A DNA stretch of 57,682 nucleotides from Methylococcales bacterium OPU3_GD_OMZ (GTDB lineage: Bacteria > Pseudomonadota > Gammaproteobacteria > Methylococcales > Methylomonadaceae): NCBI GenBank assembly GCA_001901525.1, contig MPSY01000001.1, positions 18,180 to 75,861 of the forward strand, read 5' to 3'. The translations under genes and the position numbers were made by a program. The notes beneath the pieces were generated by a model. It saw only the letters and a program-made list of their open reading frames with translations, made no database searches and had not been told where the DNA came from. Shown here piece by piece: positions 1-9,119 of the stretch. Within the stretch, counting starts at the first letter, position 1. The number at the start of each line of letters is the position of its first letter.

Positions 1-231
1 TTTGGTATGGCTTATATGGCAACAGATCCTGTTTCTGCTTCGATGACAAATACGGGTCGTTGGTTCTACGGGGGGCTCATTGGTGTCATGGTGGTTCTGA
101 TTCGGGTCGTGAATCCCGCTTTTAGTGAGGGGATGATGTTAGCGATTTTGTTTTCTAATATGTTTGCTCCGATTATTGATTATTTTGTGATTCAAGCCAA
201 TATAAGCAGAAGGATTAAGCGTCATGTCTAA
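1..231 (+). CDS. nqrB: Na+-translocating NADH:quinone reductase subunit B, C-terminal fragment
   Basis: This is the last 76 codons of an integral membrane subunit; the gene begins upstream of the window. The reading frame is open from base 1. It contains the ATDPVSA segment typical of the C-terminal part of NqrB/RnfD proteins, followed by two hydrophobic segments (about residues 24-40 and 45-65 of the fragment). NqrB holds a covalently bound FMN and riboflavin and lies on the electron path through the Na+ pump, but the FMN-binding threonine is not inside the fragment. The stop overlaps the nqrC start by 8 bases, so the two are translationally coupled. The nqrCDEF genes that follow leave little doubt about identity. 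Confidence 0.93.
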   Translation, partial: FGMAYMATDPVSASMTNTGRWFYGGLIGVMVVLIRVVNPAFSEGMMLAILFSNMFAPIIDYFVIQANISRRIKRHV

Positions 232-1096
232 TGATAATAAAGATCAAAATGATCTAAATACCTCTCCAATAGCATCTGGATTTAGTGCTTATAAAGAACG
301 CGTATTGGCATTAGGTAACGATAGTTTAGAAAAAACTATTGCGGTTGCTTTAGCACTATGTTTGGTTTGTGCGGTCTTTGTGTCGCTATCAGCGGTGGGT
401 TTAAAACCACTGCAAATATACAATAAAGCATTGGATATGAAAAAAAATATCCTTGATGTGGCTGGTTTACTTGAAGAAGATACAAATATTGACCAAGCGT
501 TCGAAACCCAAATCGAGGCTAAAATTGTAGACTTAAAAACAGGTGATTATGACGATTCAATTAATGTCGTCACCTTTGACCAGCGTAAGGCGGCTAAAGA
601 CCCACAGCAAAATGTGGCTATTGCACGTCAAGCAGATATAGCGAGTATTAAAGTAAAATCCAAAAAAGCTAAAGTTTATTTGGTTAAAAAAGATGGGCAA
701 ATCAGCAGTATTATTTTACCGGTTCACGGTTACGGATTGTGGTCTACCATGTATGGTTTTTTAGCGCTTGATGCGGATGGTCAGACGGTTCAAAGTATTA
801 ATTTTTATGATCAGGCAGAGACACCGGGTTTAGGGGGGGAAGTTGTTAATCCGGCTTGGCGTGCCCTCTGGAAAGGGAAGCAACTTTACAATGCGGAATC
901 AATTCCAGTTTTACGACTTGTAAAAGGAGTTGTAGATGTTTCAAGGCCTGGGGCTGAACATCAAGTTGATGGGTTAGCAGGAGCGACCTTGACCAGTAAC
1001 GGTGTATCTAATTTGATACGTTATTGGATGGGTAATGAAGGATTTGCACCTTATTTAAATAAGGTCAGAACAACTAAGGGTAAGGAAGGCGTATGA
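224..1096 (+). CDS. nqrC: Na+-NQR subunit C
   Basis: This 290-residue subunit of the sodium-pumping NADH:ubiquinone oxidoreductase carries a covalent FMN on its periplasmic domain. One membrane segment lies near residues 36-62, and the rest is predicted to be periplasmic. The flavinylation motif GATLT is present, with Thr255 as the expected FMN attachment site; ApbE, encoded four genes downstream, is the known transferase for this site. The [11 protein letters not shown] segment is also typical of NqrC. The gene overlaps nqrB (8 bases) and nqrD (4 bases), which indicates one transcript. It is somewhat longer than the roughly 260 residues common in Vibrio because of a polar N-terminal extension. 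Confidence 0.95.
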   Translation: MSNDNKDQNDLNTSPIASGFSAYKERVLALGNDSLEKTIAVALALCLVCAVFVSLSAVGLKPLQIYNKALDMKKNILDVAGLLEEDTNIDQAFETQIEAKIVDLKTGDYDDSINVVTFDQRKAAKDPQQNVAIARQADIASIKVKSKKAKVYLVKKDGQISSIILPVHGYGLWSTMYGFLALDADGQTVQSINFYDQAETPGLGGEVVNPAWRALWKGKQLYNAESIPVLRLVKGVVDVSRPGAEHQVDGLAGATLTSNGVSNLIRYWMGNEGFAPYLNKVRTTKGKEGV

Positions 1097-1761
1097 AGGC
1101 TGAAACTAAAAAAGTACTCGTCGATCCGTTAGTCGACAATAATCCTATTACATTACAAGTTCTTGGAATTTGTTCTGCGCTAGCGGTCACATCACAGATG
1201 AAAACATCGATCATTATGGCCATTGCGTTAACGGTTGTTGTCGCTTGTTCCAGTGCCGCGATTAGTATGGTGCGAAACCATATTCCCAGCAGTATTCGGA
1301 TTATTGTTCAGATGACAATTATTGCTTCATTAGTAATCGTTGTTGATCAAATTCTGAAGGCATTTGTTTATGACGTGAGTAAGCAATTATCTGTTTTCGT
1401 TGGGTTGATTATTACTAACTGTATTGTGATGGGGCGTGCTGAAGCATATGCCATGAAAAACTCCCCATGGGATAGTTTCGTGGATGGGATTGGGAATGGC
1501 TTAGGCTATAGCTTGATTCTATTAATTGTTGCTTTTTTTAGAGAATTACTCGGTGCGGGTAAATTGTTTGGTATAGAAATTTTAAAATTGACTAAAGACG
1601 GCGGTTGGTATGAACCCAATGGTTTAATGCTATTGCCACCCAGTGCATTTTTTATTATTGGTTTGATTATCTGGGCTTTTAGATCATGGAAACCCGCGCA
1701 AGTAGAAGCTGCGGATTTTAAAATTTCATCCATTGCCCACGGTGAAGGAGGGCATCACTAA
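1093..1761 (+). CDS. nqrD: Na+-NQR subunit D
   Basis: NqrD is one of the two homologous six-helix membrane subunits of the sodium pump. With NqrE it forms the half-channel that holds an intramembrane iron centre. The 222-residue product is strongly hydrophobic throughout. It contains the [13 protein letters not shown] segment (about residues 110-122), whose cysteine is conserved in NqrD/RnfE proteins as an iron ligand. The ATG overlaps the nqrC stop by 4 bases, and its own stop overlaps the nqrE start by one base. The C-terminus ends in a histidine-rich GEGGHH tail. Size and order match the standard operon. Confidence 0.95.
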   Translation: MKAETKKVLVDPLVDNNPITLQVLGICSALAVTSQMKTSIIMAIALTVVVACSSAAISMVRNHIPSSIRIIVQMTIIASLVIVVDQILKAFVYDVSKQLSVFVGLIITNCIVMGRAEAYAMKNSPWDSFVDGIGNGLGYSLILLIVAFFRELLGAGKLFGIEILKLTKDGGWYEPNGLMLLPPSAFFIIGLIIWAFRSWKPAQVEAADFKISSIAHGEGGHH

Positions 1762-2369
1762 TGGAAGCTTATATAAGTCTTTTTGTTAAAGCGGTTTTTA
1801 TAGAAAATTTAGCACTGTCTTTTTTTCTGGGAATGTGTACATTCTTAGCCGTTTCTAAGAAAATATCTACAGCGATGGGCTTGGGTGTTGCGGTTATGGT
1901 CGTCCAAACACTGACGGTGCCCGCCAATAACTTTATTTATAACGCCCTGTTAAAAGAAGATGCCTTGTCATGGATAGGGGTCACGGGTGTTGATTTAAGT
2001 TTCTTAGCCTTGCTAAGTTTTATTGGCATTATTGCTGCAATGGTACAAATTCTTGAAATGATTCTGGATAAGTATTTTCCGGCCTTATTTCATGCATTAG
2101 GTATTTTCTTACCACTGATTACCGTAAACTGCGCCATTTTAGGGGGTAGCTTATTCATGCTTGAACGCGACTACGACTTTGGTGAAAGTGTTGTTTATGG
2201 TGTCGGTAGTGGTTTAGGTTGGGCGCTTGCTATCGTCGTCATGGCGGGTGTACGTGAAAAACTAAAATACAGTGATATTCCAGAGGGCTTAAGAGGTCTT
2301 GGGATTACATTTATTACAGCTGGTTTGATGTCACTTGGCTTCATGGCCTTCTCTGGAATTCAACTCTAA
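1761..2369 (+). CDS. nqrE: Na+-NQR subunit E
   Basis: NqrE is the partner of NqrD and the second inverted-topology membrane subunit of the pump. The protein has 202 residues, close to the usual NqrE length, and about six membrane helices. The [11 protein letters not shown] segment (near residues 120-130) holds the conserved cysteine that mirrors the one in NqrD; together these are known ligands of the intramembrane iron centre. The start codon shares a base with the nqrD stop, so translation is coupled. NqrF follows after 11 bases with an AAAGG ribosome-binding site. Confidence 0.95.
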   Translation: MEAYISLFVKAVFIENLALSFFLGMCTFLAVSKKISTAMGLGVAVMVVQTLTVPANNFIYNALLKEDALSWIGVTGVDLSFLALLSFIGIIAAMVQILEMILDKYFPALFHALGIFLPLITVNCAILGGSLFMLERDYDFGESVVYGVGSGLGWALAIVVMAGVREKLKYSDIPEGLRGLGITFITAGLMSLGFMAFSGIQL

Positions 2370-2380
2370 AAGGTATAGAA

Positions 2381-3604
2381 ATGCTGGAAATTGCATTAGG
2401 CGTTTTATTATTTACAGTAATTGTAATTGCACTTGTTTTCGTCATTGTTGGCGCCAAAAGTAAGCTCGTTTCATCAGGTGATGTCGAGATTTTAATTAAT
2501 AATGAAAAAACCATTCATGTGCCCGCCGGGGCTAAGCTATTATCAGCATTAGCTGATCAAGGCTTATTTGTTCCCTCTGCTTGTGGTGGTGGTGGAACCT
2601 GCGCACAATGTAAAGTAAAAATTCATGAAGGTGGTGGTGAGATTTTAGCGACTGAAACGTCCCATATCACTAAAAGAGAAGCTGCTGAAGGTGATCGTTT
2701 ATCTTGCCAGGTAACCGTAAAACAAGATATGAAAATACATGTTGAGGAAGATGTATTTGGCGTTAAAAAATGGGAGTGTAAAGTTAGATCCAATAATAAT
2801 GTCGCGACCTTTATTAAAGAATTAGTTCTGGAATTACCGGCCGGTGAAAATGTTGATTTTAGAGCCGGGGGTTACATTCAAATAGAGTCGCCCGCTTATT
2901 TAGCGCATTATAAAGATTATGATATTGGTGAAAAATTCCGTGAGGATTGGGATAAGTTTAATTTATGGCGATTCACATCGGATGTAAAAGAGCCGTCTTT
3001 ACGGGCCTACTCAATGGCAAACTATCCCGACGAGAAAGGCATTATTATGCTTAACGTCAGGATAGCAACGCCGCCACCGGGTGCCTCTGATGATATTCCG
3101 CCTGGCATCATGTCTTCTTATATTTTTAATTTAAAAGAAGGTGATTCTTGTACCATTTCGGGTCCATTTGGTGAGTTTTTTGCTAAAGAAACTGAAAATG
3201 AAATGATTTTTGTGGGCGGGGGCGCGGGTATGGCTCCCATGCGTTCACATATTTACGACCAATTGAGACGGATTAATACGAACCGAAAAATGTCCTTCTG
3301 GTACGGTGCCCGTAGTGTTAAAGAAATGTTTTATGTGGATGATTTTAACGTGCTGGCAAAAGAAAATGAAAATTTTGAATGGCATTGCGCATTGTCGGAT
3401 CCGACTGCTGAAGATAATTGGGACGGTTATACCGGCTTTATCCATAATGTATTGTTAGAAAATTATTTAAAAGACCACCCCGCTCCGGAAGATTGTGAGT
3501 TCTATATGTGTGGTCCTCCGATGATGAATACAGCGGTTATTAATATGTTGGAGAATTTAGGTGTGGAAAGTGATCATATTATGTTGGATGACTTTGGTGG
3601 TTAG
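2381..3604 (+). CDS. nqrF: Na+-NQR subunit F, NADH-oxidising flavoprotein
   Basis: NqrF is the entry point for electrons: it oxidises cytosolic NADH through FAD and passes electrons to a [2Fe-2S] centre. The 407-residue protein has an N-terminal membrane anchor (about residues 3-24). A plant-type ferredoxin domain follows, with cluster ligands Cys68, Cys74, Cys77 and Cys109. The rest is a ferredoxin-reductase-like module with an FAD motif RAYSMA (about 208-213), an NADH-binding [12 protein letters not shown] segment, and the characteristic DDFGG C-terminus. All expected elements are present. A 36-base gap separates it from apbE in the same direction. Confidence 0.96.
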   Translation: MLEIALGVLLFTVIVIALVFVIVGAKSKLVSSGDVEILINNEKTIHVPAGAKLLSALADQGLFVPSACGGGGTCAQCKVKIHEGGGEILATETSHITKREAAEGDRLSCQVTVKQDMKIHVEEDVFGVKKWECKVRSNNNVATFIKELVLELPAGENVDFRAGGYIQIESPAYLAHYKDYDIGEKFREDWDKFNLWRFTSDVKEPSLRAYSMANYPDEKGIIMLNVRIATPPPGASDDIPPGIMSSYIFNLKEGDSCTISGPFGEFFAKETENEMIFVGGGAGMAPMRSHIYDQLRRINTNRKMSFWYGARSVKEMFYVDDFNVLAKENENFEWHCALSDPTAEDNWDGYTGFIHNVLLENYLKDHPAPEDCEFYMCGPPMMNTAVINMLENLGVESDHIMLDDFGG

Positions 3605-3640
3605 TCATTTTTTTTAATATAGCTTTATTTTTTAAACCTT

Positions 3641-4687
3641 ATGTTCTTTAAGGAATTAAAACGAGGAAAAGGTGCTGCCTTTCTCCTCGTTTTTTTATTA
3701 GTAGGTTGCGAGCAAACAGGAGTCGTTCAGTCGGTATACCGTGTTGACTACCGTGATTCGACAATGGGTACCCGCTTTACTATTAAAATACCTCAACTTC
3801 CAGATAATGTTGAATCTCAGGCATTAAAGCATTCCATTAAGCTAAGATTGGATGAATTAGACAGCCAATTTTCAACCTATAAAGCTGATTCTGAAATTTC
3901 CAGAATCAATGCACAGGGCAGTGGTGACTGGATATCAGTTACGCCTTCTTTTGGCAAAGTTATGACGGAGGCATTAAGGATAAATAAATTATCACAGGGT
4001 GCTTTTGACCCAACCATCGGGCCGCTAGTTAATCTATGGGGTTTTGGGCCTGACCCTTCTATGACGGAGGTCCCTGATGGAGAAACAATTAAGAACCTTT
4101 TGTTGGTAACAGGCACTGAAAATATTTTATGGGATTCGGAGCGATTACGAGTTAAAAAATTAAAAGAGAATATATTTCTTGATTTTTCAGCCTTGGCAAA
4201 GGGCTATGCTGTTGACGAGGTTGCTCGATTACTTGAAAACCAGAAGATCAACGATTTTATGGTTGAAATTGGTGGGGAATTGCGGTTAAAGGGTGTCAAT
4301 AGTACCGGTGATTTTTGGCGCATCGCGGTTGAAAAACCAACCATTGACCAGCGGATGATACAACAGGTTTTAGCGGTTAGTGATAGCGGTATTGCTTCAT
4401 CGGGTGATTATCGTAATTACTTTGAGAAAGAAGGTGCGCGATATTCGCATACAATCGACCCTAGAACAGGCTATTCAATTAAGCATGCCGTTGTTTCCGT
4501 TACCGTTTTGCATGATTCAACCATGACAGCGGATGCTTTTGCGACTACATTTATGGTACTTGGTGAAGAAAAAGGGTTAGAATTAGCCAAAGAGCAAAAT
4601 TTATCGGTATTATTTATTTTAAAAACTGACGAAGGATTTGTGGAGCGCAGTACGTCACAATACCAATTAATAGAACAGGTGCATTAA
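3641..4687 (+). CDS. apbE: FAD:protein FMN transferase, lipoprotein
   Basis: ApbE splits FAD and transfers the FMN moiety to threonines of NqrB and NqrC in the periplasm. The 348-residue product starts with a lipoprotein signal ending in LLVGC, with Cys23 as the predicted lipidated residue. Family motifs include DSTMGTRF, the DFSALAKGYAVD segment and VEIGGELR. A C-terminal HTIDPRTGYS motif is also present, followed by the Mg2+-binding TADAFATTF. No Shine-Dalgarno sequence is obvious before the ATG, but no better in-frame start precedes the signal peptide. The position between nqrF and nqrM is the classic one for NQR maturation. Confidence 0.94.
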   Translation: MFFKELKRGKGAAFLLVFLLVGCEQTGVVQSVYRVDYRDSTMGTRFTIKIPQLPDNVESQALKHSIKLRLDELDSQFSTYKADSEISRINAQGSGDWISVTPSFGKVMTEALRINKLSQGAFDPTIGPLVNLWGFGPDPSMTEVPDGETIKNLLLVTGTENILWDSERLRVKKLKENIFLDFSALAKGYAVDEVARLLENQKINDFMVEIGGELRLKGVNSTGDFWRIAVEKPTIDQRMIQQVLAVSDSGIASSGDYRNYFEKEGARYSHTIDPRTGYSIKHAVVSVTVLHDSTMTADAFATTFMVLGEEKGLELAKEQNLSVLFILKTDEGFVERSTSQYQLIEQVH

Positions 4688-4863
4688 TGAGTATTTTTAT
4701 TATTACCTTTTTTTTCATGTTGACCATTGTTTTAATCATGGCGGTAGGGGTTATTTTTGGTCGACAAGCAATTAAAGGCTCTTGCGGTGGTGCCAATAAT
4801 GGCAATTGTGTGTGTTTGAAGAAATGTGCAAAAAGAAAGAAGTTAGAGGCTGATAGCGCTTAA
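4687..4863 (+). CDS. nqrM: NqrM, Na+-NQR maturation factor (DUF539 family)
   Basis: The ATG shares its first base with the last base of the apbE stop. The 58-residue protein has one N-terminal membrane helix (about residues 3-24). A short tail follows with a cysteine cluster at about residues 33, 41, 43 and 47, and a basic end. Known NqrM proteins have this shape and are needed for Na+-NQR assembly, probably for delivering iron to the NqrD/NqrE centre. Size, topology, cysteine spacing and position just after apbE all agree. It is easily missed because it is so short. Confidence 0.9.
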   Translation: MSIFIITFFFMLTIVLIMAVGVIFGRQAIKGSCGGANNGNCVCLKKCAKRKKLEADSA

Positions 4864-4866
4864 TAA

Positions 4867-4891
4867 AGTCTTTTAAGACTAGGTGTTTTTT
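4867..4891 (+). terminator. Possible intrinsic terminator after nqrM
   Basis: A short AGTCT...AGACT hairpin with a tetraloop-sized loop lies four bases after the nqrM stop and is followed by GGTG and a six-T run. The stem is only about five base pairs, so it is weak, but it sits where the NQR operon would be expected to end. Confidence 0.45.
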
Positions 4892-4961
4892 AATTAATTA
4901 GCAAAATTCATTGATTATAATTCTGAGCAAAGAATTATTTCATTAGATTCTGGAGGTTTCA

Positions 4962-5354
4962 ATGCTAACTAAAATTAAAGTTTCAGATTATATGAGTACG
5001 ACCCTAGTGACATTTACAGAATCAACCAATATATTTGAAGCCATTAAAACGATGGTTAAAGCTAGGATAACGAGTGCACCGGTCCTTAATGAGACGGGTC
5101 AGATTGTTGGCATATTTTCTGAAAGAGATTGTATGAATATTGCCATTGATGCAACTTATAATCAGGTCATGGGCGGCAGTGTGGGCGAATACATGAGTTC
5201 TGACGTTGTAAGCATTAAGGCAGAGTCCAGTATTCTTGAAGTTGCCAATCAATTTAATGGTTCTAATATTCGAAGTTTCCCTGTTTATGATGATAACGGG
5301 TTTGTTGGCATTATTAGCCGAACGGATGTTTTGAGGGCCATTGCGGCTTTCTAA
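4962..5354 (+). CDS. CBS-pair domain protein
   Basis: This 130-residue protein consists of two tandem CBS domains (about residues 9-62 and 74-130) and nothing else. Such stand-alone pairs usually bind adenine nucleotides and regulate an unidentified partner. The first repeat has the ITSAPVLNETGQIVGIFSERD pattern, split here as ITSAPV, then GIFSERD; the second has RSFPVYDDNGFVGIISRTD. A strong TGGAGG ribosome-binding site lies ahead of the ATG. A TATAAT box at 4915-4920 may belong to its own promoter. It stands alone between the NQR operon and a 498-bp gap. The nucleotide ligand and the partner cannot be read from the sequence. Confidence 0.85.
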   Translation: MLTKIKVSDYMSTTLVTFTESTNIFEAIKTMVKARITSAPVLNETGQIVGIFSERDCMNIAIDATYNQVMGGSVGEYMSSDVVSIKAESSILEVANQFNGSNIRSFPVYDDNGFVGIISRTDVLRAIAAF

Positions 5355-5852
5355 TTACAGTTGTTTATGTGATAAATTAGTTCACAACGGCTGTGTGAAG
5401 GCTTGTGGATAACGCCGACATAGCGGTGTTAAGTTATTATCATGCCAGCGGTTCTTGAGGGCTTGTGTTTTTTTGTACAATTTGTTAACAGCACTTTGCA
5501 GTCATTGTGATTATTGATTTTAGTCGCGGTAGTCCCATAGCCGTGTACTAAGCGTGTTGGCCTGGTTGATAAATTGAGTTTAACCTTTCTGTTGTTATCC
5601 TATATCAAGGTGTTCGTTGGTATTTTTTTCAGCCCTGCAGTCAATACCTGCCTAGTTTTTAAGCCACTGAGATTGTTTGGCTAGACTTCATCGGACCAGA
5701 AAGTTGTCTGCAATTGAGTTAGTCAGAATGGGATTCGTTTTAAATCACACTCAGGCGCTAATTCACGGGCTAAGTGCAATATTTCATATTAGCGGTTGCT
5801 ATAATCCTTTATAATTATTTTTTATTTTTACGGTCTGAGGAAGGAAGTCAGC
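5355..5852. other. 498-bp intergenic region before the mxaD-like gene
   Basis: No plausible coding frame, tRNA or repeat was found in this stretch. It contains a small hairpin (AACGCCG/CGGTGTT, 5411-5430, no T-run), scattered stop codons in all frames, and AT-rich sequence from 5795 to 5830. The AT-rich part includes TATAAT at 5800-5805, which may be the -10 element of the mxaD-like gene. A GGAAGG ribosome-binding site lies at its end. Confidence 0.5.
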
Positions 5853-6455
5853 ATGAAACAAGTTTCTGTAGTATTAAGCATTTTATTTTTTATTTTTATG
5901 TCTACGGCACAGGCTCATGGGCCTGTACGTGGCAAACTAACAGCCAAGGTTAAAATTAATGCACCTGCTGAGAAAGTTTGGGCGATTATAAAGAATTTTG
6001 ATGATATGAGTTGGCACCCATCAATTGCAGGCACTGACGCTAAAGGCGGCAATAAGAAAAAAGCGACTCGGATACTTACGTTGAAAGGCGGGGGTACTAT
6101 TACTGAACAATTAAAAGCCTATAAAGCCGATAAAATGTCGTATAAATATAAAATTACGGACATGAGTACGGTTAAAACAATTACCCATGCAGGTAAAGAC
6201 GAAATCGTTCCGGTATTGCCTGTGAGTAATTATGCTGCAACCCTTTCTGTTAAAGGAAAAGGCGGGAGTTCAGAAGTTAAATGGGTTGCGACTTATTACC
6301 GTGGTTATTTGAATAATAATCCACCCAGTGAATTAAATGAGGATGCAGCTGATAAAGCAGTCACGGCTGTTCTTAAAGCTGGATTAGCAAATTTATTAGG
6401 TAAATTTCAATCAGGCGCTAAAGATTCAGCGATTAAATTTAAAGTAAAACGATAA
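5853..6455 (+). CDS. MxaD-family SRPBCC protein, periplasmic
   Basis: The 200-residue product has a signal peptide ending in AQA (about residues 1-21), followed by the HGPVRGKL start seen in MxaD proteins, then a START/SRPBCC fold. Typical segments are APAEKVWAIIKNFDDMSWHP, LTLKGGGTITEQL, VSNYAATLSV and YYRGYLNNNPP. In methylotrophs MxaD is reported to help methanol dehydrogenase work with its cytochrome cL; the exact action is not settled. Here it has a GGAAGG ribosome-binding site and is followed after 31 bases by a beta-propeller gene. No dehydrogenase or cytochrome gene is nearby, so a role in PQQ-alcohol oxidation is inferred from family alone. Confidence 0.85.
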   Translation: MKQVSVVLSILFFIFMSTAQAHGPVRGKLTAKVKINAPAEKVWAIIKNFDDMSWHPSIAGTDAKGGNKKKATRILTLKGGGTITEQLKAYKADKMSYKYKITDMSTVKTITHAGKDEIVPVLPVSNYAATLSVKGKGGSSEVKWVATYYRGYLNNNPPSELNEDAADKAVTAVLKAGLANLLGKFQSGAKDSAIKFKVKR

Positions 6456-6486
6456 CTATTCACATGTCACTCAGGAATTTATTGGC

Positions 6487-7503
6487 ATGATAACGGTACT
6501 TAAATTAGATTTATTTAATAATTCTAAAGTGTCAATAAATTCTAAGATGACAAGGTATGGTGTCATTGTTTTACTGGTTTTAGCAGGGGTGCCATCTTTA
6601 GCTGTCGCGGCATCTTTTGCCTTTATTTCCAATCAATTGGATAATAATGTTTCAGTGATTGACACAGCAAGTAATGAAGTGATTGAAACAGTTACGGTAA
6701 CAGGTAAGCCTGTTGGCGTTGCCGTTAATAGGCAAAAATCACAAGTGTATATCAGCACGCCGATAGGGAATGGTTTTAGCGTTCTCGATGCTAATAACTT
6801 TAAAATTAAACGCAAGGTCACGACCAGTAATGGCGCTTTGGGGATTGTCAGTGATAACCAAGGCGAACGTGTTTTTGTGGCCGATTGGTATGAAAATAAT
6901 ATTGCCGTTTTTGAGACTAATGATTTTGAGTTATTAACGACGATTTCCGTTGGTCAATCCCCTTCGGGCATGGCTGTCAGTCCAGATGACCGGTGGCTTT
7001 ATGTCGCTAACCGTGTTGACAACAGTGTTTCCCAAATTGACCTGAACACCTTTAAGATAAGGAATACAACTAAGGTTGGCACGCATCCATTTGGTCTGAC
7101 CCTTGACCAGAACGGGCAGCGAATTTATGTTGCTAATGTCGAGAGCGATGATGTCTCAATTTTAACAACAGCAGGCTTAAAAAGAGTGGGTAAAGTTCAG
7201 GTTGGCAGTCGTCCTTATGCCAGTGCTTTAGCATTGCAAGACACTTTATTATTTGTTACCAACCAAGATGACACCACTGTTTCAGTGATTGATACCCAGA
7301 CGTTGACAGAAATAAAACAAATTGAAGTGGGTGAAAAACCGGAAGGTATTAGCACGCACCCTGATGGCGAGCGGGTCTATGTTGCGAATTGGTATGATGG
7401 TACTGTTACCGTGATCGATGCCAAGACCTTAACCGTTGTAACAACGATTAAAACCGGGGATGGAAGTCGGGCTTTTGGACAATTTATTACTGAAATTCAA
7501 TAA
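6487..7503 (+). CDS. YVTN-repeat beta-propeller, periplasmic (YncE-like)
   Basis: This 338-residue protein is built of YVTN-type propeller blades. Repeats such as VFVADWYENNIAVFE, LYVANRVDNSVSQID, IYVANVESDDVSIL, LFVTNQDDTTVSVID and VYVANWYDGTVTVID recur about every 42 residues. The N-terminus carries a signal peptide ending near AVAA. An alternative start at 6547 would trim the first 20 residues, but an AGGA box favours 6487. Related propellers accompany PQQ-dependent alcohol oxidation in many proteobacteria, and the adjacent mxaD-like gene fits that. No catalytic residues are evident, so it is probably a binding or scaffold protein. Confidence 0.85.
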   Translation: MITVLKLDLFNNSKVSINSKMTRYGVIVLLVLAGVPSLAVAASFAFISNQLDNNVSVIDTASNEVIETVTVTGKPVGVAVNRQKSQVYISTPIGNGFSVLDANNFKIKRKVTTSNGALGIVSDNQGERVFVADWYENNIAVFETNDFELLTTISVGQSPSGMAVSPDDRWLYVANRVDNSVSQIDLNTFKIRNTTKVGTHPFGLTLDQNGQRIYVANVESDDVSILTTAGLKRVGKVQVGSRPYASALALQDTLLFVTNQDDTTVSVIDTQTLTEIKQIEVGEKPEGISTHPDGERVYVANWYDGTVTVIDAKTLTVVTTIKTGDGSRAFGQFITEIQ

Positions 7504-7522
7504 CAAATTTTAAGGAACTGAG

Positions 7523-7810
7523 ATGGCTGAAACAATAGATGAATTAACCGTTAATTATATGGATGGTGAGATTCAAACCGTTAAAGAACTGGATAAGAAG
7601 GTATTAAGTAAAGGTGCGTGGTCAACGATAATATACCGTTATCAAGATTGGAATCGTAGCGCAGAAGAATACGGTCCTGATAAGTATACGATTCGTCGTT
7701 ACCAAAAAAGAAATGGCGAATATCAGCAGAAATCAAAATTTAATATTTCCAGTGAGAAACAGGCTAAGGAAGTTATCGAGGCACTTTCTACCTGGATAGA
7801 GAAGACCTGA
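7523..7810 (+). CDS. Small conserved-looking protein of unknown function
   Basis: The gene encodes 95 residues with no signal peptide or membrane segment; an AAGGAACTGAG ribosome-binding region precedes the ATG. It lies 19 bases after the propeller gene, so the two are probably cotranscribed. The C-terminal half (DKYTIRRYQKRNGEYQQ, then SKFNIS and a helix ending in LSTWI) has the strand-strand-strand-helix rhythm of small PC4-like DNA-binding domains, but this is only a resemblance by eye. The protein is rich in Tyr, Lys and Glu. I do not recognise it and assign no function. Confidence 0.7.
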   Translation: MAETIDELTVNYMDGEIQTVKELDKKVLSKGAWSTIIYRYQDWNRSAEEYGPDKYTIRRYQKRNGEYQQKSKFNISSEKQAKEVIEALSTWIEKT

Positions 7811-7829
7811 TTCACAACTCAGTCGTTAG

Positions 7830-8267
7830 TTAATCCAGCCAGTGGATAATATGTTCTTCAACAGAATGGACTTGAGATTCTTTCATGGCATAACTGCGTA
7901 TTGAAACACCGGCATCGTGAACAGATTCTTTATGATTTGAAATTAAAGGGTGCCAATCTGGGAGCTTTTCGCCGTCAGCTAATAATTTATAGGCACAGGT
8001 TGAGGGCAGCCAGGTATATTCACTGAAATTATGCTGTTTCAGGTTAAGGCAGTCGGGCACTAAATCAGTTCGTTCGGAATATCTTGTGCAGTTACATTTA
8101 TCAAGATTGATGAGATCACAAACAACACTGGTATAAAATATTTCACCGGTGTATTCGTCTTCCAGTTTATGTAAACAGCATTTACCACATGAGTCACATA
8201 AAGACTCCCATTCGTCGTGAGTCATTTCAGACAGTTCTTTTTCTTCCCAGAAGGCTTTTTGAGTCAT
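7830..8267 (-). CDS. YcgN/UPF0260-family cysteine-cluster protein
   Basis: The 145-residue protein belongs to the YcgN family (UPF0260, CxxCxxCC-type). It has the LCDSCGKCCLHKLEDE motif near residues 23-38 (Cys24, Cys27, Cys30, Cys31). Further cysteines follow in VVCDLINLDKCNCTRYSER and PDCLNL, and the WLPSTCAYKLL segment is characteristic. The cysteines suggest a zinc or iron-sulfur site; the cellular role is not known. It is the last gene of a minus-strand group with the PHP protein (21-base gap) and the ABC exporter. It converges on the propeller operon with only 19 bases between the stop codons. Confidence 0.9.
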   Translation of the reverse strand: MTQKAFWEEKELSEMTHDEWESLCDSCGKCCLHKLEDEYTGEIFYTSVVCDLINLDKCNCTRYSERTDLVPDCLNLKQHNFSEYTWLPSTCAYKLLADGEKLPDWHPLISNHKESVHDAGVSIRSYAMKESQVHSVEEHIIHWLD

Positions 8268-8288
8268 AAGTCGATAAGATAACGGTGA

Positions 8289-9119
8289 TTAAAATAAATC
8301 CCAAATGGGTTTAATGTCACGGGGAAGTGGGGCTAAACGACCGAGTTCAACCCACTTGTTTTTATCAGAGTGAAAGTCTGATCCAACAGAGCCATAAAGG
8401 TCAAACGTGAGTGCAAATTGGCCTGCCCTGCGTATGTCATCCGGATTGTTATTGCCAGTGACGACTTCAATACCGATCCCACCGGCCAGTTTGAATGCGG
8501 TTAAAAATCTTTTTAACCAGCTATTAGTTAGTTTATACCGTAAAGGATGAGCAATAATGGCATGGCCGCCAGAATCGCTAATCCAGTTGATTGCGGTTTC
8601 TAATTCAATCCAAGAGGTACTGACAAAAGCCGATTTACCAGCACCCAAATATTTATCAAATGCATTTTGAAAAGAGCTGACATGATTTTCTTCTAATAAG
8701 AATTGGGCGAAATGAGAACGCGTAATCATACCGTGACCTGCTTTTTTTAACACGTAATCCATTGCGCCGGGAATTCTTCTTTTGGCGAGTTTTAAAGCAA
8801 TTTTTTCCGCGCGCTCTAATCGGGTTTGACCTAATAATAAAGTCCCGCTTTGCAGAGCGCAGGCATCGGGGTCAATATTAATACCCACAATGTGAAAACA
8901 ACGATTATTCCACGTAGTGGACAGTTCAATACCGTTGATTAAGGTTAAATGGCTGGTTTTGGCGTAAATACCGGCTTCGGTTAAGCCCGCCGTGGTGTCA
9001 TGATCAGTGAGTGCTAAGTGACTGACTTGTTGTGATTGGGCGCGTGTTATTAGGTCCTTGGGGGATAAGGCACCGTCAGAGAAATTGGAGTGACAGTGCA
9101 AATCAATCTTAAAGGTCAT
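8289..9119 (-). CDS. PHP-domain phosphoesterase, RNase AM (YciV)-like
   Basis: This 276-residue protein has the full PHP metal-binding signature. It begins DLHCHSNFSDG (His8, His10), then has LALTDHDTTAGL (about residues 36-47), and ends with GSDFHSD. These residues bind three metals in PHP phosphatases. The best known close relatives are RNase AM (YciV, 3',5'-nucleotide phosphatase and 5'-3' exonuclease acting on short RNAs and rRNA ends). Length matches. The start overlaps the stop of the upstream ABC exporter by 4 bases, so it is translationally coupled. The specific substrate is inferred from the family. Confidence 0.88.
   Translation of the reverse strand: MTFKIDLHCHSNFSDGALSPKDLITRAQSQQVSHLALTDHDTTAGLTEAGIYAKTSHLTLINGIELSTTWNNRCFHIVGINIDPDACALQSGTLLLGQTRLERAEKIALKLAKRRIPGAMDYVLKKAGHGMITRSHFAQFLLEENHVSSFQNAFDKYLGAGKSAFVSTSWIELETAINWISDSGGHAIIAHPLRYKLTNSWLKRFLTAFKLAGGIGIEVVTGNNNPDDIRRAGQFALTFDLYGSVGSDFHSDKNKWVELGRLAPLPRDIKPIWDLF

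Noticed and set aside
1506..1733. Minus-strand frame inside nqrD
   Set aside because: Antisense to a conserved membrane subunit; no domain or start signal.
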